This document shows, one piece after another, positions 1 to 7,914 of a stretch of 34,102 nucleotides of DNA (positions are counted from its first letter, which is position 1; every line of letters begins with the position of its first letter). The stretch comes from PALSA-894 sp049698215 (GTDB lineage Bacteria > Pseudomonadota > Alphaproteobacteria > Rhizobiales > Xanthobacteraceae). Under the pieces are notes generated by a model that had not been told where the DNA came from, did not search any database, and saw only the letters and a program-made list of their open reading frames with translations. The stretch is taken from NCBI GenBank assembly GCA_049698215.1, contig JBAVXH010000041.1, forward strand, positions 1 through 34,102. The letters run 5' to 3'. Made by a program: the position numbers and the translations under genes.

Positions 1-495
1 GGGCCATTGCGCCGGCTGCGGTGCGCCGGCCGGCAGCGCGAGCGCGGCACACTGGTCGACCATGCGGGGGCGCTTGCGTTCGCCCCAGCGCAGATCGTTG
101 AGCAGCCCGAAGCGCCACTCCCCGAGCCAGCCGATCCGCTCCGGGATGCCAGCGAGAAAGGGCGCAAGCGCCGCCTTCCAGGTGCGCGGCATGATCAGCG
201 CCGTGCCATAGCCCTCGCGACGCAGGCGGTCGGCGAGGGTCCTATGCTGGTCCCAAGGAAGCCGTTTGCGCGGTAGATCGACGACAATCGCCTGGCGCAC
301 CTCCGGCATGTAGTCGGAGAGCGGCGCGCACAGCGTCGTCGACAGAACGTCGACCGGGCGCCCCGGCAACCGCGCTTTGAGCAGCTTCACCACGGTATGG
401 CAGCGCACAAAATCGCCGATCCACATGTAGGGGACGATGAGAATCGGCCGGCGGTCGAGCGGCTGGCTGCGTGGTTCGGATTGAAGTGAAATCAT
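1..495 (-). CDS. waaF: ADP-heptose:LPS heptosyltransferase II, 3' part beyond window
   Basis: The reverse strand reads open from an ATG at 495 to the window edge, giving 165 residues with no stop, so the C-terminal half is missing. It starts MISLQSEPRS and then shows the family 9 glycosyltransferase N-terminus: ILIVPYMWIGDF, a VDVLST strand, a MPEVRQAI segment, then GIPERIGWLGEWRFGLLND and a PRMVDQ stretch. This order is characteristic of WaaF, which adds the second L-glycero-D-manno-heptose to the inner core at the cytoplasmic face of the inner membrane. The ADP-sugar-binding C-terminal domain lies outside the window. It diverges from hldD/hldE, which make its donor ADP-heptose. Another family 9 heptosyltransferase is possible, but the GWLGE/YGLLND-like block favours WaaF. 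Confidence 0.88.
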   Translation of the reverse strand, partial: MISLQSEPRSQPLDRRPILIVPYMWIGDFVRCHTVVKLLKARLPGRPVDVLSTTLCAPLSDYMPEVRQAIVVDLPRKRLPWDQHRTLADRLRREGYGTALIMPRTWKAALAPFLAGIPERIGWLGEWRFGLLNDLRWGERKRPRMVDQCAALALPAGAPQPAQWP

Positions 496-528
496 ATTCA
501 CTTTATGGAAAGGACGAACATCTGTTCG
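484..528. promoter_or_regulatory. Divergent intergenic region with two inverted repeats
   Basis: The gap between waaF and hldD is 154 bases. It holds a perfect 7-bp inverted repeat, AAGTGAA (484-490) / TTCACTT (497-503), that spans the waaF start codon. A second perfect 6-bp repeat follows, CGAACA (515-520) / TGTTCG (523-528), with a 2-base centre. A weak sigma-70-like pair for hldD (TTGAAG at 481, TATGGA at 504, 17-base spacer) would place the first palindrome in the promoter spacer. The palindromes are seen directly; operator function is inference. Confidence 0.35.
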
Positions 529-649
529 ATCTTTCATGCGCCCGGGGTCGCGGGCGGTTTCGCCGACGCGGGTTTACCACGGTTTTTTACCAAGATTGCA
601 CCCCCGGGCCGAGTGGGGCAAAGGAGGGCCAGGCGCCTGGGATGCGTTG

Positions 650-1630
650 ATGATTTTGGTGACCGGCGGGGCGGGCTTCATCGGATCGAACGTGGTCGCG
701 AGCCTCAACGAGGCCGGCCGCACCGACGTCGCGGTGAACGACTGGCTCGGCTCCGAGGGCAAGTGGCGCAACCTGCAGAAGCGTCAGGTCGCCGACATGG
801 TGGCGCCCGCCGACCTGTTCCGCTGGCTCGAGGGGCGGAAGCTTGACGCGGTGATCCACCTCGGCGCGATCTCGGATACGACCGTCACGGACGGCGACGC
901 CGTGATGGACAACAATTTCCGCCTCTCGCTGCGGCTGCTCGACTGGTGCACCGAGACGCGCACGCCGTTCATCTATGCGTCGTCGGCTGCGACCTATGGC
1001 GGCGGCGGCCAGGGATTTTCCGATGATTGGTCGGTGGCGGCGCTGAAACGCTTCCAGCCGATGAATCTCTACGGCTGGAGCAAGCACCTGTTCGATCTCG
1101 CGCTCGCCGAGCGCGTCGCGCGGCGCGAAAAAATGCCGCCACAGTGGGCGGGCTGCAAGTTCTTCAACGTGTTCGGCCCGAACGAGTACCACAAGGGCGC
1201 GATGATGAGCCTCGTCGCCAAGAAATTCGACGACGCAAAGGCCGGTAAGCCGATCCAGCTGTTCAAGTCGCATCGCGATGGCATCGGCGACGGCGAGCAG
1301 AGCCGCGATTTCATCTATGTGGACGATGCCGTGGCGGTCGTGCGCTGGATGCTGGAAACCCCGCATGTCACCGGCATTTTCAATGTCGGGACCGGAAAAG
1401 CGCGCAGCTTCAAGGACCTGATCAACGCAATGTGTGGTGCGCTCGGCGTAAAGCCGAACATCGAATACGTCGACATGCCGCCGGCGATCCGGAACCAGTA
1501 TCAATACTTTACGCAAGCCAAGGTCGCCAACCTGCAGCGCGCGGGCTACAACGCGGGCTTCATGCCGCTGGAGGAGTCGGTGCGTCGTTACGTCACGCAA
1601 TTCCTCGATCGGGAAGACCGGTACCGTTGA
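650..1630 (+). CDS. hldD: ADP-L-glycero-D-manno-heptose 6-epimerase
   Basis: This 326-residue short-chain dehydrogenase-type epimerase converts ADP-D-glycero-D-manno-heptose to the L,D form used in the LPS inner core. The N-terminal Rossmann motif TGGAGFIGSN (residues 5-14) binds NADP. The catalytic set is visible as SSAATYG (111-117) and YGWSK (Y141, K145). The family signature FFNVFGPNEYHKG also follows. The ATG at 650 is chosen because it puts the Rossmann motif at the normal distance from the N-terminus. An upstream reading-frame extension is open but unlike the family. AAGGAGGG at 621-628 lies rather far (21 bases) from this start, and TTG 647 is an alternative. The stop overlaps the hldE ATG by one base, so the two are translationally coupled. 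Confidence 0.95.
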   Translation: MILVTGGAGFIGSNVVASLNEAGRTDVAVNDWLGSEGKWRNLQKRQVADMVAPADLFRWLEGRKLDAVIHLGAISDTTVTDGDAVMDNNFRLSLRLLDWCTETRTPFIYASSAATYGGGGQGFSDDWSVAALKRFQPMNLYGWSKHLFDLALAERVARREKMPPQWAGCKFFNVFGPNEYHKGAMMSLVAKKFDDAKAGKPIQLFKSHRDGIGDGEQSRDFIYVDDAVAVVRWMLETPHVTGIFNVGTGKARSFKDLINAMCGALGVKPNIEYVDMPPAIRNQYQYFTQAKVANLQRAGYNAGFMPLEESVRRYVTQFLDREDRYR

Positions 1631-3111
1631 TGCTGGATTTCGAGAAACGTCTCGCGAGCATCGCCCAGCAGACCATCCTCTGCGTTGGCGATCTGATGCT
1701 CGACGACTTCGTCTATGGCGAGGTCGGGCGCATCTCGCCGGAAGCGCCGGCGCCGGTGCTGGCGGTCAAGCGCAACGAGGTGACCATCGGCGGCGCCGGT
1801 AACGTGGCGCGCAATATCGCTTCGCTCGGCGCGCGCTGCATCTTTGTCGGAATGGTGGGCGAGGACGCCGCGGGGCGCGACGTCATTGCACGACTGCAAG
1901 CCGAGCCACTGATCGAACCCTCATTGGTCGTCGATACAGCGCGTCCGACGACCAAGAAGATGCGTTTCGTCTCCGAGCATTTCTCCACGCATCTGTTGCG
2001 CGCCGACTGGGAGCAGGCCGGGCCGGTCAGCGCCGAACTCGAGGGCGAGTTGATCGCACGCGCGCTTGCGGCGATCCCGCGCGTCGGTGCGGTCGTGCTC
2101 TCCGACTATGCCAAGGGCGTGCTGACGCCGCGTGTCGTTGCCGAAGTAATCGCGGCTGCGAAACGTGCCCGCGTTCCGGTGATCGTCGATCCGAAAGCGG
2201 CGGACTATGCGGTCTATCGCGGCGCGACCGTGATCACGCCGAACCGGCGCGAGCTCAGCGTTGCGACGCGGCGCGACTGCGTGGGCGACGCCGCGATCCT
2301 GGCCGCCGCGAAGGAGCTTGCCGGCATCGTGGACTGCGAGGCCGTGGTCGTGACCCGCAGCGAAGAGGGCATGAGCCTCCACGCCAAGGGCGAAGAGCTA
2401 GTGCATGTGCCGGCCTATGCGGTGAAGGTGCGCGACGTGTCGGGGCCGGGCGACACTGTGGTAGCGATCCTTGCCGTGATGTTGGCGCTCGGCGCCGACT
2501 ACGAGACCGCGATGCGCGCGGCCAATGCCGGCGCCGCGGTCGTGGTCGGCAAGCCCGGGACCGCAACAGTGAGCGTCGACGAGTTGCGGCACCGCTTGCT
2601 GCCCGCCGCTGCCACTGCGCTCGAAGACAAGATCGTGTTCGACCGCTCTGTGCTTGATGCGCGGCTTGCCGAATGGCGCCACCAGCGCCTGCGCATCGGT
2701 TTCACCAACGGGTGCTTCGATCTCTTGCACCGCGGGCACATCCGGCTGATGGCGGCGGCGCGCTCGGCTTGCGACCGGCTGGTGGTCGGTCTCAACAGCG
2801 ATGCCTCGGTGACGCGGCTGAAGGGCGAAGGACGGCCGATCCAGGACGTGACCTCGCGCGCTGATGTACTCGCCGCGCTCGAAGCGGTCGATCTGGTCGT
2901 TGTGTTCGAGGAGGACACCCCGCTGGAGCTGATCCGGCAGGTGCGCCCCGCCGTCCTTGTGAAGGGCAGCGACTACGCCAAGAAGGACGTCGTGGGCCAC
3001 GATGTCGTCGAGGCGGACGGCGGCGAGGTGATCCTGGTCGATCTCGTGCCAGGTCACAGCACCAGCAGCATGGTGGCGCGGTCAGGCGGGTCCGCCAAAA
3101 CAGGCACGTGA
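1630..3111 (+). CDS. hldE: Bifunctional heptose-7-P kinase / heptose-1-P adenylyltransferase
   Basis: A 493-residue two-domain enzyme of the usual HldE length. The N-terminal ribokinase-fold half makes D-glycero-beta-D-manno-heptose 1,7-bisphosphate. It shows GGAGNVARN (54-62), DPK and the catalytic loop SGPGDT with base D275. The C-terminal half is a cytidylyltransferase-like domain that forms ADP-heptose: TNGCFDLLHRGH carries the HxGH nucleotide-binding pair H367/H370, followed by a KGSDYAKKDVVG block and a final PGHSTSSMV motif. The loop normally reads GAGD, so the proline is unusual, although the catalytic Asp is kept. The ATG at 1630 overlaps the hldD stop. The phosphatase and isomerase of the pathway (gmhB, gmhA) are not in the window. 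Confidence 0.96.
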   Translation: MLDFEKRLASIAQQTILCVGDLMLDDFVYGEVGRISPEAPAPVLAVKRNEVTIGGAGNVARNIASLGARCIFVGMVGEDAAGRDVIARLQAEPLIEPSLVVDTARPTTKKMRFVSEHFSTHLLRADWEQAGPVSAELEGELIARALAAIPRVGAVVLSDYAKGVLTPRVVAEVIAAAKRARVPVIVDPKAADYAVYRGATVITPNRRELSVATRRDCVGDAAILAAAKELAGIVDCEAVVVTRSEEGMSLHAKGEELVHVPAYAVKVRDVSGPGDTVVAILAVMLALGADYETAMRAANAGAAVVVGKPGTATVSVDELRHRLLPAAATALEDKIVFDRSVLDARLAEWRHQRLRIGFTNGCFDLLHRGHIRLMAAARSACDRLVVGLNSDASVTRLKGEGRPIQDVTSRADVLAALEAVDLVVVFEEDTPLELIRQVRPAVLVKGSDYAKKDVVGHDVVEADGGEVILVDLVPGHSTSSMVARSGGSAKTGT

Positions 3112-3136
3112 GTTTTTCCGGCGGCGGGGGACAGGC

Positions 3137-3886
3137 GTGCCGCGATTGAGCGCGATTATCATCACCAAGGACGAGGCGGCCAACATCGGCGACTGTCTCG
3201 ACGCGCTTGCGTTCTGCGACGAGCGCATCGTGGTGGATGCGGCGAGCAGCGATGGGACACTGATGATCGCCAAGCAGAAGGGCGCGCGGGTTGCGACGCA
3301 TGGCTGGAAAGGATTTGGGCCGCAGAAGAACTATGCGCTCTCGCTCGCGAGTGGCGACTGGGTACTCTCGATCGATGCCGACGAGCGCGTCACACCGGAG
3401 CTCGCGCAGGCGATCCGGGCCGCAATCGACAGCGGCAAGGCGGACGGCTACGAAATCCCGCGCCGCTCCAGCTTCTGCGGCCACATGATGCGCCACTCCG
3501 GCTGGTTCCCCGATCGCGTGCTGCGCCTGTTCCGCCGCGAGAGGGCGCGCTTCACCGACGACGTCGTGCATGAGCGCGTCGTCTGCGACGGCGTGGTGGC
3601 GCGGCTGAACGAGCCGATCCTGCACTATCCGGTAGCGCGGCTCGAAGATGCGATCCGCCGCATCGACCAGTATTCGACCCTCGGCGCCGAAAAGCTCGCG
3701 GCGTCTGACCGGAAGATTTCGGCGTTGAGCGGCCTGGCGCACGGCGTCGGCACGTTCCTGCGGGTCTATCTTCTGAAGCTCGGCTTCCTCGATGGCGCGG
3801 CCGGCTTCATGCTGGCGATCGCGAACGCCGAAGGCGCCTACTACCGCTATCAGAAGGCGTGGCTCGCGAGGCAGCGCCGTGACTGA
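3137..3886 (+). CDS. waaE: Family 2 glycosyltransferase, WaaE/KdtX-like LPS core transferase
   Basis: A 249-residue GT-A fold glycosyltransferase. SAIIITKDEAANIGDCL opens the nucleotide-binding domain, DAASSDGT follows, and SIDADERV carries the metal-binding DxD-type motif. The HSGWFPDRVLRLFRR and HERV blocks are typical of the WaaE/KdtX group, which adds a beta-1,4-glucose to the first inner-core heptose in enterobacteria. The acceptor here is inferred from family and from the flanking heptose genes. The start is GTG 3137 with a G-rich Shine-Dalgarno (about 3126-3131). It lies 25 bases after hldE, and its stop overlaps the next gene by eight bases. The exact sugar is unknown. Confidence 0.8.
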   Translation: MPRLSAIIITKDEAANIGDCLDALAFCDERIVVDAASSDGTLMIAKQKGARVATHGWKGFGPQKNYALSLASGDWVLSIDADERVTPELAQAIRAAIDSGKADGYEIPRRSSFCGHMMRHSGWFPDRVLRLFRRERARFTDDVVHERVVCDGVVARLNEPILHYPVARLEDAIRRIDQYSTLGAEKLAASDRKISALSGLAHGVGTFLRVYLLKLGFLDGAAGFMLAIANAEGAYYRYQKAWLARQRRD

Positions 3887-4721
3887 CATCTCGGTCATCG
3901 TCTCGACCTACAACCGGCCGGATGCGCTCGGCGCATGCCTGCGCTCGCTCGGCCGGCAGACGACCAGGAATTTCGAGATCGTTGTGGCGGATGACGGCTC
4001 GGGGTCGGTAACGCGCGATGTGATCGATGCGTGGAAGCCGAAGCTCGGCATTCCGCTCAAGCACGTGTGGCAGGAGGATCGCGGCTTTCGCCTGGCCGAG
4101 AGTCGCAATCGCGCGATTGCGGCGAGCGATGGGGATTACCTCGTGTTTCTCGACGGCGATTGCATCGCGCCCTCCGGCTTCGTCGCGGCGCATCGTGCGC
4201 TTGCCGAGCCCGGCTACTTCGTGGGAGGCAATCGCGTGCTGCTGTCGCGTGCGCTGACCGAGGACGTTCTTGCGAACAATCTGGAGCCGGAGCGCTGGAG
4301 CTTCGCCGGCTGGGCGCTGCGCCGCGCGCGCGGTGAGATCAACCGCCTCCTGCCGCTGATGAGCCTGCCGCTCGGACCGCTCCGAAAGCGGCTCGCAACC
4401 GCGTGGGAAGGCGTGCGCGGCGGCAACTTTGCCTTTCACCGCGCGGATCTCGAACGCGTGGACGGGTTCGAGACCTCTTTCACGGGCTGGGGGCTGGAGG
4501 ACTCCGACATCGTGATCCGGATGATCCGTGCCGGCGCGCGGCGCAAGGACGGCCGCTTCGCGACCGGCGTGCTGCACCTGTGGCATCCGGATGCCGACCG
4601 CTCAGCGCTCGCCGCCAACCAGGCGCTGCTCGACGAGCTGATGAAGTCCGATCGCGTGCGTGCGCTGAGCGGCCTGTCGGCGCTGACGCACGAGCGGGCG
4701 GCGGTGGCGGTCGGTCAATGA
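3879..4721 (+). CDS. Family 2 glycosyltransferase with galactosyltransferase-type C-terminal motif
   Basis: A 280-residue GT-A glycosyltransferase from a GTG start inside the end of the previous gene (GTGACTGA overlap). The N-terminus reads ISVIVSTYNRPDAL, followed by VVADDGSGS. FLDGDCIAP holds the DGD metal motif. Late in the protein GWGLEDSDIVIR and a GVLHLWHP segment match the acceptor-side block of chondroitin/galactosyltransferase-like GT2 enzymes. Tight coupling to the WaaE-like gene implies a role in the same LPS core, on the cytoplasmic side of the inner membrane. Sugar donor and linkage cannot be read from sequence. Confidence 0.82.
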   Translation: MTDISVIVSTYNRPDALGACLRSLGRQTTRNFEIVVADDGSGSVTRDVIDAWKPKLGIPLKHVWQEDRGFRLAESRNRAIAASDGDYLVFLDGDCIAPSGFVAAHRALAEPGYFVGGNRVLLSRALTEDVLANNLEPERWSFAGWALRRARGEINRLLPLMSLPLGPLRKRLATAWEGVRGGNFAFHRADLERVDGFETSFTGWGLEDSDIVIRMIRAGARRKDGRFATGVLHLWHPDADRSALAANQALLDELMKSDRVRALSGLSALTHERAAVAVGQ

Positions 4722-4734
4722 CGCAACGCTTGCC

Positions 4735-5577
4735 ATGACGGCCGCGTTCGACGCCGCGCCCTGGGGCATGCATCTGCCCAACGCCTATGAGCGCGCCGTG
4801 CTGGCGCTGACGCGCGCCATGCCGGAGAACTGGCTCGGACTGCGGCTCGCCATCCTGCTTCGCCGGCTGATCATGGGCCGCATCGGCGAGGGCTGCCGCG
4901 ACACCACGTTATGGGGCATGCGGCTGCGACTCTATCCGCGCCGCAACGGCTGCGAGAAGAATGCGCTGTTCACGCCGCAGATGTTCGACACGATGGAGCG
5001 GCGCGTACTTGCCGAGGCGGTGCGGCGCAAGGGCGGCGTATTCACCTTCGTCGATATCGGGGCGAACGTCGGGCTCTATTCGCTCTATCTTGCCTCGTGC
5101 GGCGATGTGCGCACGCTCGCGATCGAGCCGCAGCCCGGCATTCTGGAGCGGCTGCGCTTCCATCTTGCGGCGAATCCGTCCGCGAATGTCGACGTGCGGC
5201 CCATCGCGCTCTCCGATCGCGACGGCGACGTCACGCTCGTGCTGAACGACAGCGACAGCGGCGGCACGCATATCGACAAGCACGATGGCCGGAACGATCC
5301 GGGCAAGCGCATCGGCGTTCCGGGCAAGCCATTACTGTCGGTGCTGTCGGAAGTCGGCATCACGATGATCGACGCGCTCAAGATCGACGTGGAAGGCGCC
5401 GAGGATATCGTGCTGGCGCCGTTCCTGCGCGATGCGCCGCAGCCGCTGCTGCCGCGCCTGATCCTGATCGAGGACACGCGCGGCTTCTGGGGCCTCGATC
5501 TGTTCGCGCTGCTTGCGTCGCGAGGCTACACTGAAACGGAACGCAGCCGCCAGAACGTGGCGCTGCACCTGGGCTAG
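4735..5577 (+). CDS. FkbM family S-adenosylmethionine methyltransferase
   Basis: A 280-residue class I methyltransferase of the FkbM family. Motif I is FVDIGANVGLYS, followed by the acidic ribose-binding IEPQP. ALSDRDGD and ALKIDVEGAE are the two other hallmark blocks. FkbM proteins usually O-methylate a sugar or polyketide hydroxyl, and in this operon a core or O-chain sugar is the likely target (inference). The ATG at 4735 is 13 bases after the preceding stop and leaves a roughly 60-residue N-terminal extension before the SAM domain, as is common in the family. It is followed four bases later by the ligase gene. Confidence 0.85.
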   Translation: MTAAFDAAPWGMHLPNAYERAVLALTRAMPENWLGLRLAILLRRLIMGRIGEGCRDTTLWGMRLRLYPRRNGCEKNALFTPQMFDTMERRVLAEAVRRKGGVFTFVDIGANVGLYSLYLASCGDVRTLAIEPQPGILERLRFHLAANPSANVDVRPIALSDRDGDVTLVLNDSDSGGTHIDKHDGRNDPGKRIGVPGKPLLSVLSEVGITMIDALKIDVEGAEDIVLAPFLRDAPQPLLPRLILIEDTRGFWGLDLFALLASRGYTETERSRQNVALHLG

Positions 5578-5581
5578 CGGC

Positions 5582-6799
5582 ATGACGGACATCACCGCGA
5601 CATTTGCCGGTTTCGACCGCGCGCGCCTTGCGGGCGTCGCGGACTGGCTCGCCGTCGGCGTCGCGGTCGCGATGCCGTGGTCGATCTCGGCCTCGCAAAT
5701 CCTCACCGCCGCGTGGCTGCTCGCCCTCATCCCCACACTGGACGGGGCCGCGATACGCCGCGAACTGCGTAGCGCCGCCGGCGGATTGCCGGTGCTGCTC
5801 TGGCTGCTGGCGCTTTCCGGAATGCTGTGGGCGAACGCACCGTGGAGCGAGCGCTACGCCGGGCTCGAGGGCTTTCACAAGCTTCTGGTCATTCCGCTGC
5901 TGCTCGCGCAATTCCGCCGCTCCGAGCGCGGCATCTATGTTGTTTACGGATTTTTCTTCTCCTGCACCGCGATGCTGTTTGCCTCGTGGGGCCTGACGGC
6001 GCTGTGGAAGTGCTGCAGCGTCTACGTGCCGGGCAAAATTCCCGGTCTTCTGGTGAAGGATTACATCGCGCAGAGCTCGGAGTTTCTGGTCTGCGCGTTC
6101 GGCCTGCTCGGGTTCGCGGCGGAGCGCTGGCAGAAAAGCGATGTAAAGCTTGCCGCCGGCGCGGCATTGCTCGCCTGCCTGTTCCTCGCAAACATCTTCT
6201 ACGTCGCGCCTGGCCGCACCGCGATCGTGATCATGCCAGCGCTGCTGGTGATCTTTGGCTCCTATTATTTCGGCTGGAAAGGTGTCGCGGCGGCCGTCAT
6301 CGCAGGCGCAGTCATTGCCGCCGCCGCCTGGGCCGCTTCGCCGCTCCTGCGCGGGCGGGTGATGGCGAGCTTCTCCGAGGTCCAGGCCTACGGGCAGGAA
6401 GGCGCTGTCTCCTCGTCAGCGATCCGGCTCGAGCTGTGGAAACGATCGCTCGGCATCATCGCGGCCGCGCCTGTGATCGGCCATGGCACCGGCTCGATCC
6501 CGGAGCAGTTCGGCAGCGCAGTGTTCGGCCAACAGTCGGTCAATCCGCACAATCAGGTGTTTGCGGTGGCAATCCAGCTTGGCCTGATCGGCACCGCGGT
6601 GCTGCTCGCGATGTGGCTCGCGCATCTCGCGTTGTTCCGCGGCGGCGGGCTGATCGCGTGGGTCGGTATCGTGATGGTGGTGCAGAACATCGCCTCGGCG
6701 CCATTTAATTCGCACCTGTTCGATTCCTTCCATGGCTGGCTCTATGCGTTCGGCGTCGGCGTGCTCGGCGGGATTGCGCTGCGCGGGCGCGCCGCATGA
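5582..6799 (+). CDS. waaL: O-antigen ligase family membrane protein
   Basis: A 405-residue, very hydrophobic protein with roughly ten or more membrane segments and a larger loop in the C-terminal half. GRTAIVIM and VNPHNQVF in the periplasmic-loop region match the Wzy_C/O-antigen ligase signature, where the HN dipeptide is strongly conserved. WaaL joins undecaprenyl-linked O-chain to lipid A-core at the periplasmic face. The position between core transferases and O-chain initiation genes supports ligase over Wzy polymerase, but this superfamily is hard to split by sequence. The ATG at 5582 gives a short cytoplasmic N-terminus before the first helix. The last four bases overlap the next gene (ATGA). 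Confidence 0.78.
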   Translation: MTDITATFAGFDRARLAGVADWLAVGVAVAMPWSISASQILTAAWLLALIPTLDGAAIRRELRSAAGGLPVLLWLLALSGMLWANAPWSERYAGLEGFHKLLVIPLLLAQFRRSERGIYVVYGFFFSCTAMLFASWGLTALWKCCSVYVPGKIPGLLVKDYIAQSSEFLVCAFGLLGFAAERWQKSDVKLAAGAALLACLFLANIFYVAPGRTAIVIMPALLVIFGSYYFGWKGVAAAVIAGAVIAAAAWAASPLLRGRVMASFSEVQAYGQEGAVSSSAIRLELWKRSLGIIAAAPVIGHGTGSIPEQFGSAVFGQQSVNPHNQVFAVAIQLGLIGTAVLLAMWLAHLALFRGGGLIAWVGIVMVVQNIASAPFNSHLFDSFHGWLYAFGVGVLGGIALRGRAA

Positions 6800-7887
6800 T
6801 CGCGCTGCCGCAAAAGCCGCGCATCCTGGTCGTCGCGTTGCGGCGGCTCGGCGACGTGCTGCTCACCACACCGCTGATCCGCAGCCTGAAGCGTGCGAGG
6901 CCGGAGGCCGCAATCGATGTGCTCGTCTTCCGCGGCACCGAAGGCATTCTGGAGGGCAATCCCGATATTGGCGCCGTCGTCACGCTACCGGAGCGCGCCA
7001 GCGGCGAAAGTCTCGCGCTCCTGCGCAAGCTTTGGCGCGCCTACGATCTGGCAATCTCCACCCAGAGCGGCGACCGGCCCACGCTGTTCGCATGGGCGGC
7101 GGGGCGGCGCAGTGTCGGCTTCGTCGATACCCAGGGCATGATGGCGCGGGTCAAGTGGCTGGCCCTCGACTTTCCGGTGGTTGTCGCTGGCGGCTTGCAC
7201 CGTGTGAATGACGTGCTGCGTCTCGCGGAGGCGATCGGCATCTCGCCGCTGCCCGAAGTTGTCGCGCCGCGCGGCCTGCCGCGATCCGGCATCGCGCCGG
7301 ATCGTCCCTATGCGGTGATCCACGCGGCGCCGATGTTCCGTTACAAGCGCTGGACCGTGGACGGCTGGCAGGTGCTCGCCGCTGGGCTCGACGCGCGCGG
7401 GGTGACCGTCGTCGCGACCGGCGGTCCCGATGACCGTGGCTATCTCGATGACGTTTGGTCTGGTCAGCCGGGGGTGCGTCGCATCGATGTGCTGACGTGG
7501 CCGGAGCTCGCCGCGCTGATCGCCGGCGCGCGGGTCTATGTCGGGCCGGACACCTCGGTCACCCATCTCGCTGCCGCGACCGGCACGGCAACGATCGCGC
7601 TTTTCGGCCCAACCGACCCGCGCCTCTGGGCCCCCTGGCCGTCGCAGGGCCTCGAGCGGTCCTGGGACGCCGCCGGGACTATCCAAAACCGGGGCAATGT
7701 CTGGCTCATCCAGAACCCGGCATCCTGCCCCTGGTCGATCCTGCCGTGCCAGCAGGAAGGGTGCGAACGGCACCTCAACAGCCACAGCCGCTGCCTCGAC
7801 GAACTCCCTGTTTCGCAAGTCCTTGCCGCCGTCGATGCGGCGCTCGCCACCGGTCCTCTGGCCGCAGTCCGCGCCAGTGGCGCCTAG
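6796..7887 (+). CDS. Family 9 heptosyltransferase (WaaQ/RfaF-like)
   Basis: A complete 363-residue GT-B glycosyltransferase of family 9. The N-terminal domain starts RILVVALRRLGDVLLTTPLIRSL, and the C-terminal ADP-heptose-binding domain shows VGPDTSVTHLAAATG and ALFGPTDP. A cysteine-containing tail (ASCPWS, then CQQEGCERH and SRCLDEL) is typical of the heptosyltransferase I/III group. It probably adds a heptose to the core, using the product of hldE/hldD. It is a second family 9 enzyme besides waaF at the start of the window. Heptosyltransferase III (WaaQ) fits best; WaaC is less likely but not excluded. It starts inside the waaL stop. Confidence 0.85.
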   Translation: MIALPQKPRILVVALRRLGDVLLTTPLIRSLKRARPEAAIDVLVFRGTEGILEGNPDIGAVVTLPERASGESLALLRKLWRAYDLAISTQSGDRPTLFAWAAGRRSVGFVDTQGMMARVKWLALDFPVVVAGGLHRVNDVLRLAEAIGISPLPEVVAPRGLPRSGIAPDRPYAVIHAAPMFRYKRWTVDGWQVLAAGLDARGVTVVATGGPDDRGYLDDVWSGQPGVRRIDVLTWPELAALIAGARVYVGPDTSVTHLAAATGTATIALFGPTDPRLWAPWPSQGLERSWDAAGTIQNRGNVWLIQNPASCPWSILPCQQEGCERHLNSHSRCLDELPVSQVLAAVDAALATGPLAAVRASGA

Positions 7888-7914
7888 GGGCGAACGCCGG
7901 TATTGAAGAGCCGA

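Noticed and set aside
515..528. LexA/SOS box upstream of hldD
   Set aside because: GAAC-N4-GTTC is not the usual alphaproteobacterial LexA site and LPS core genes are not known SOS targets. It is kept only as an unexplained palindrome.
587..1600. 337-codon minus-strand frame opposite hldD
   Set aside because: Shadow of hldD; low-complexity His/Arg-rich product without motifs, while hldD itself carries the Rossmann and YxxxK motifs.
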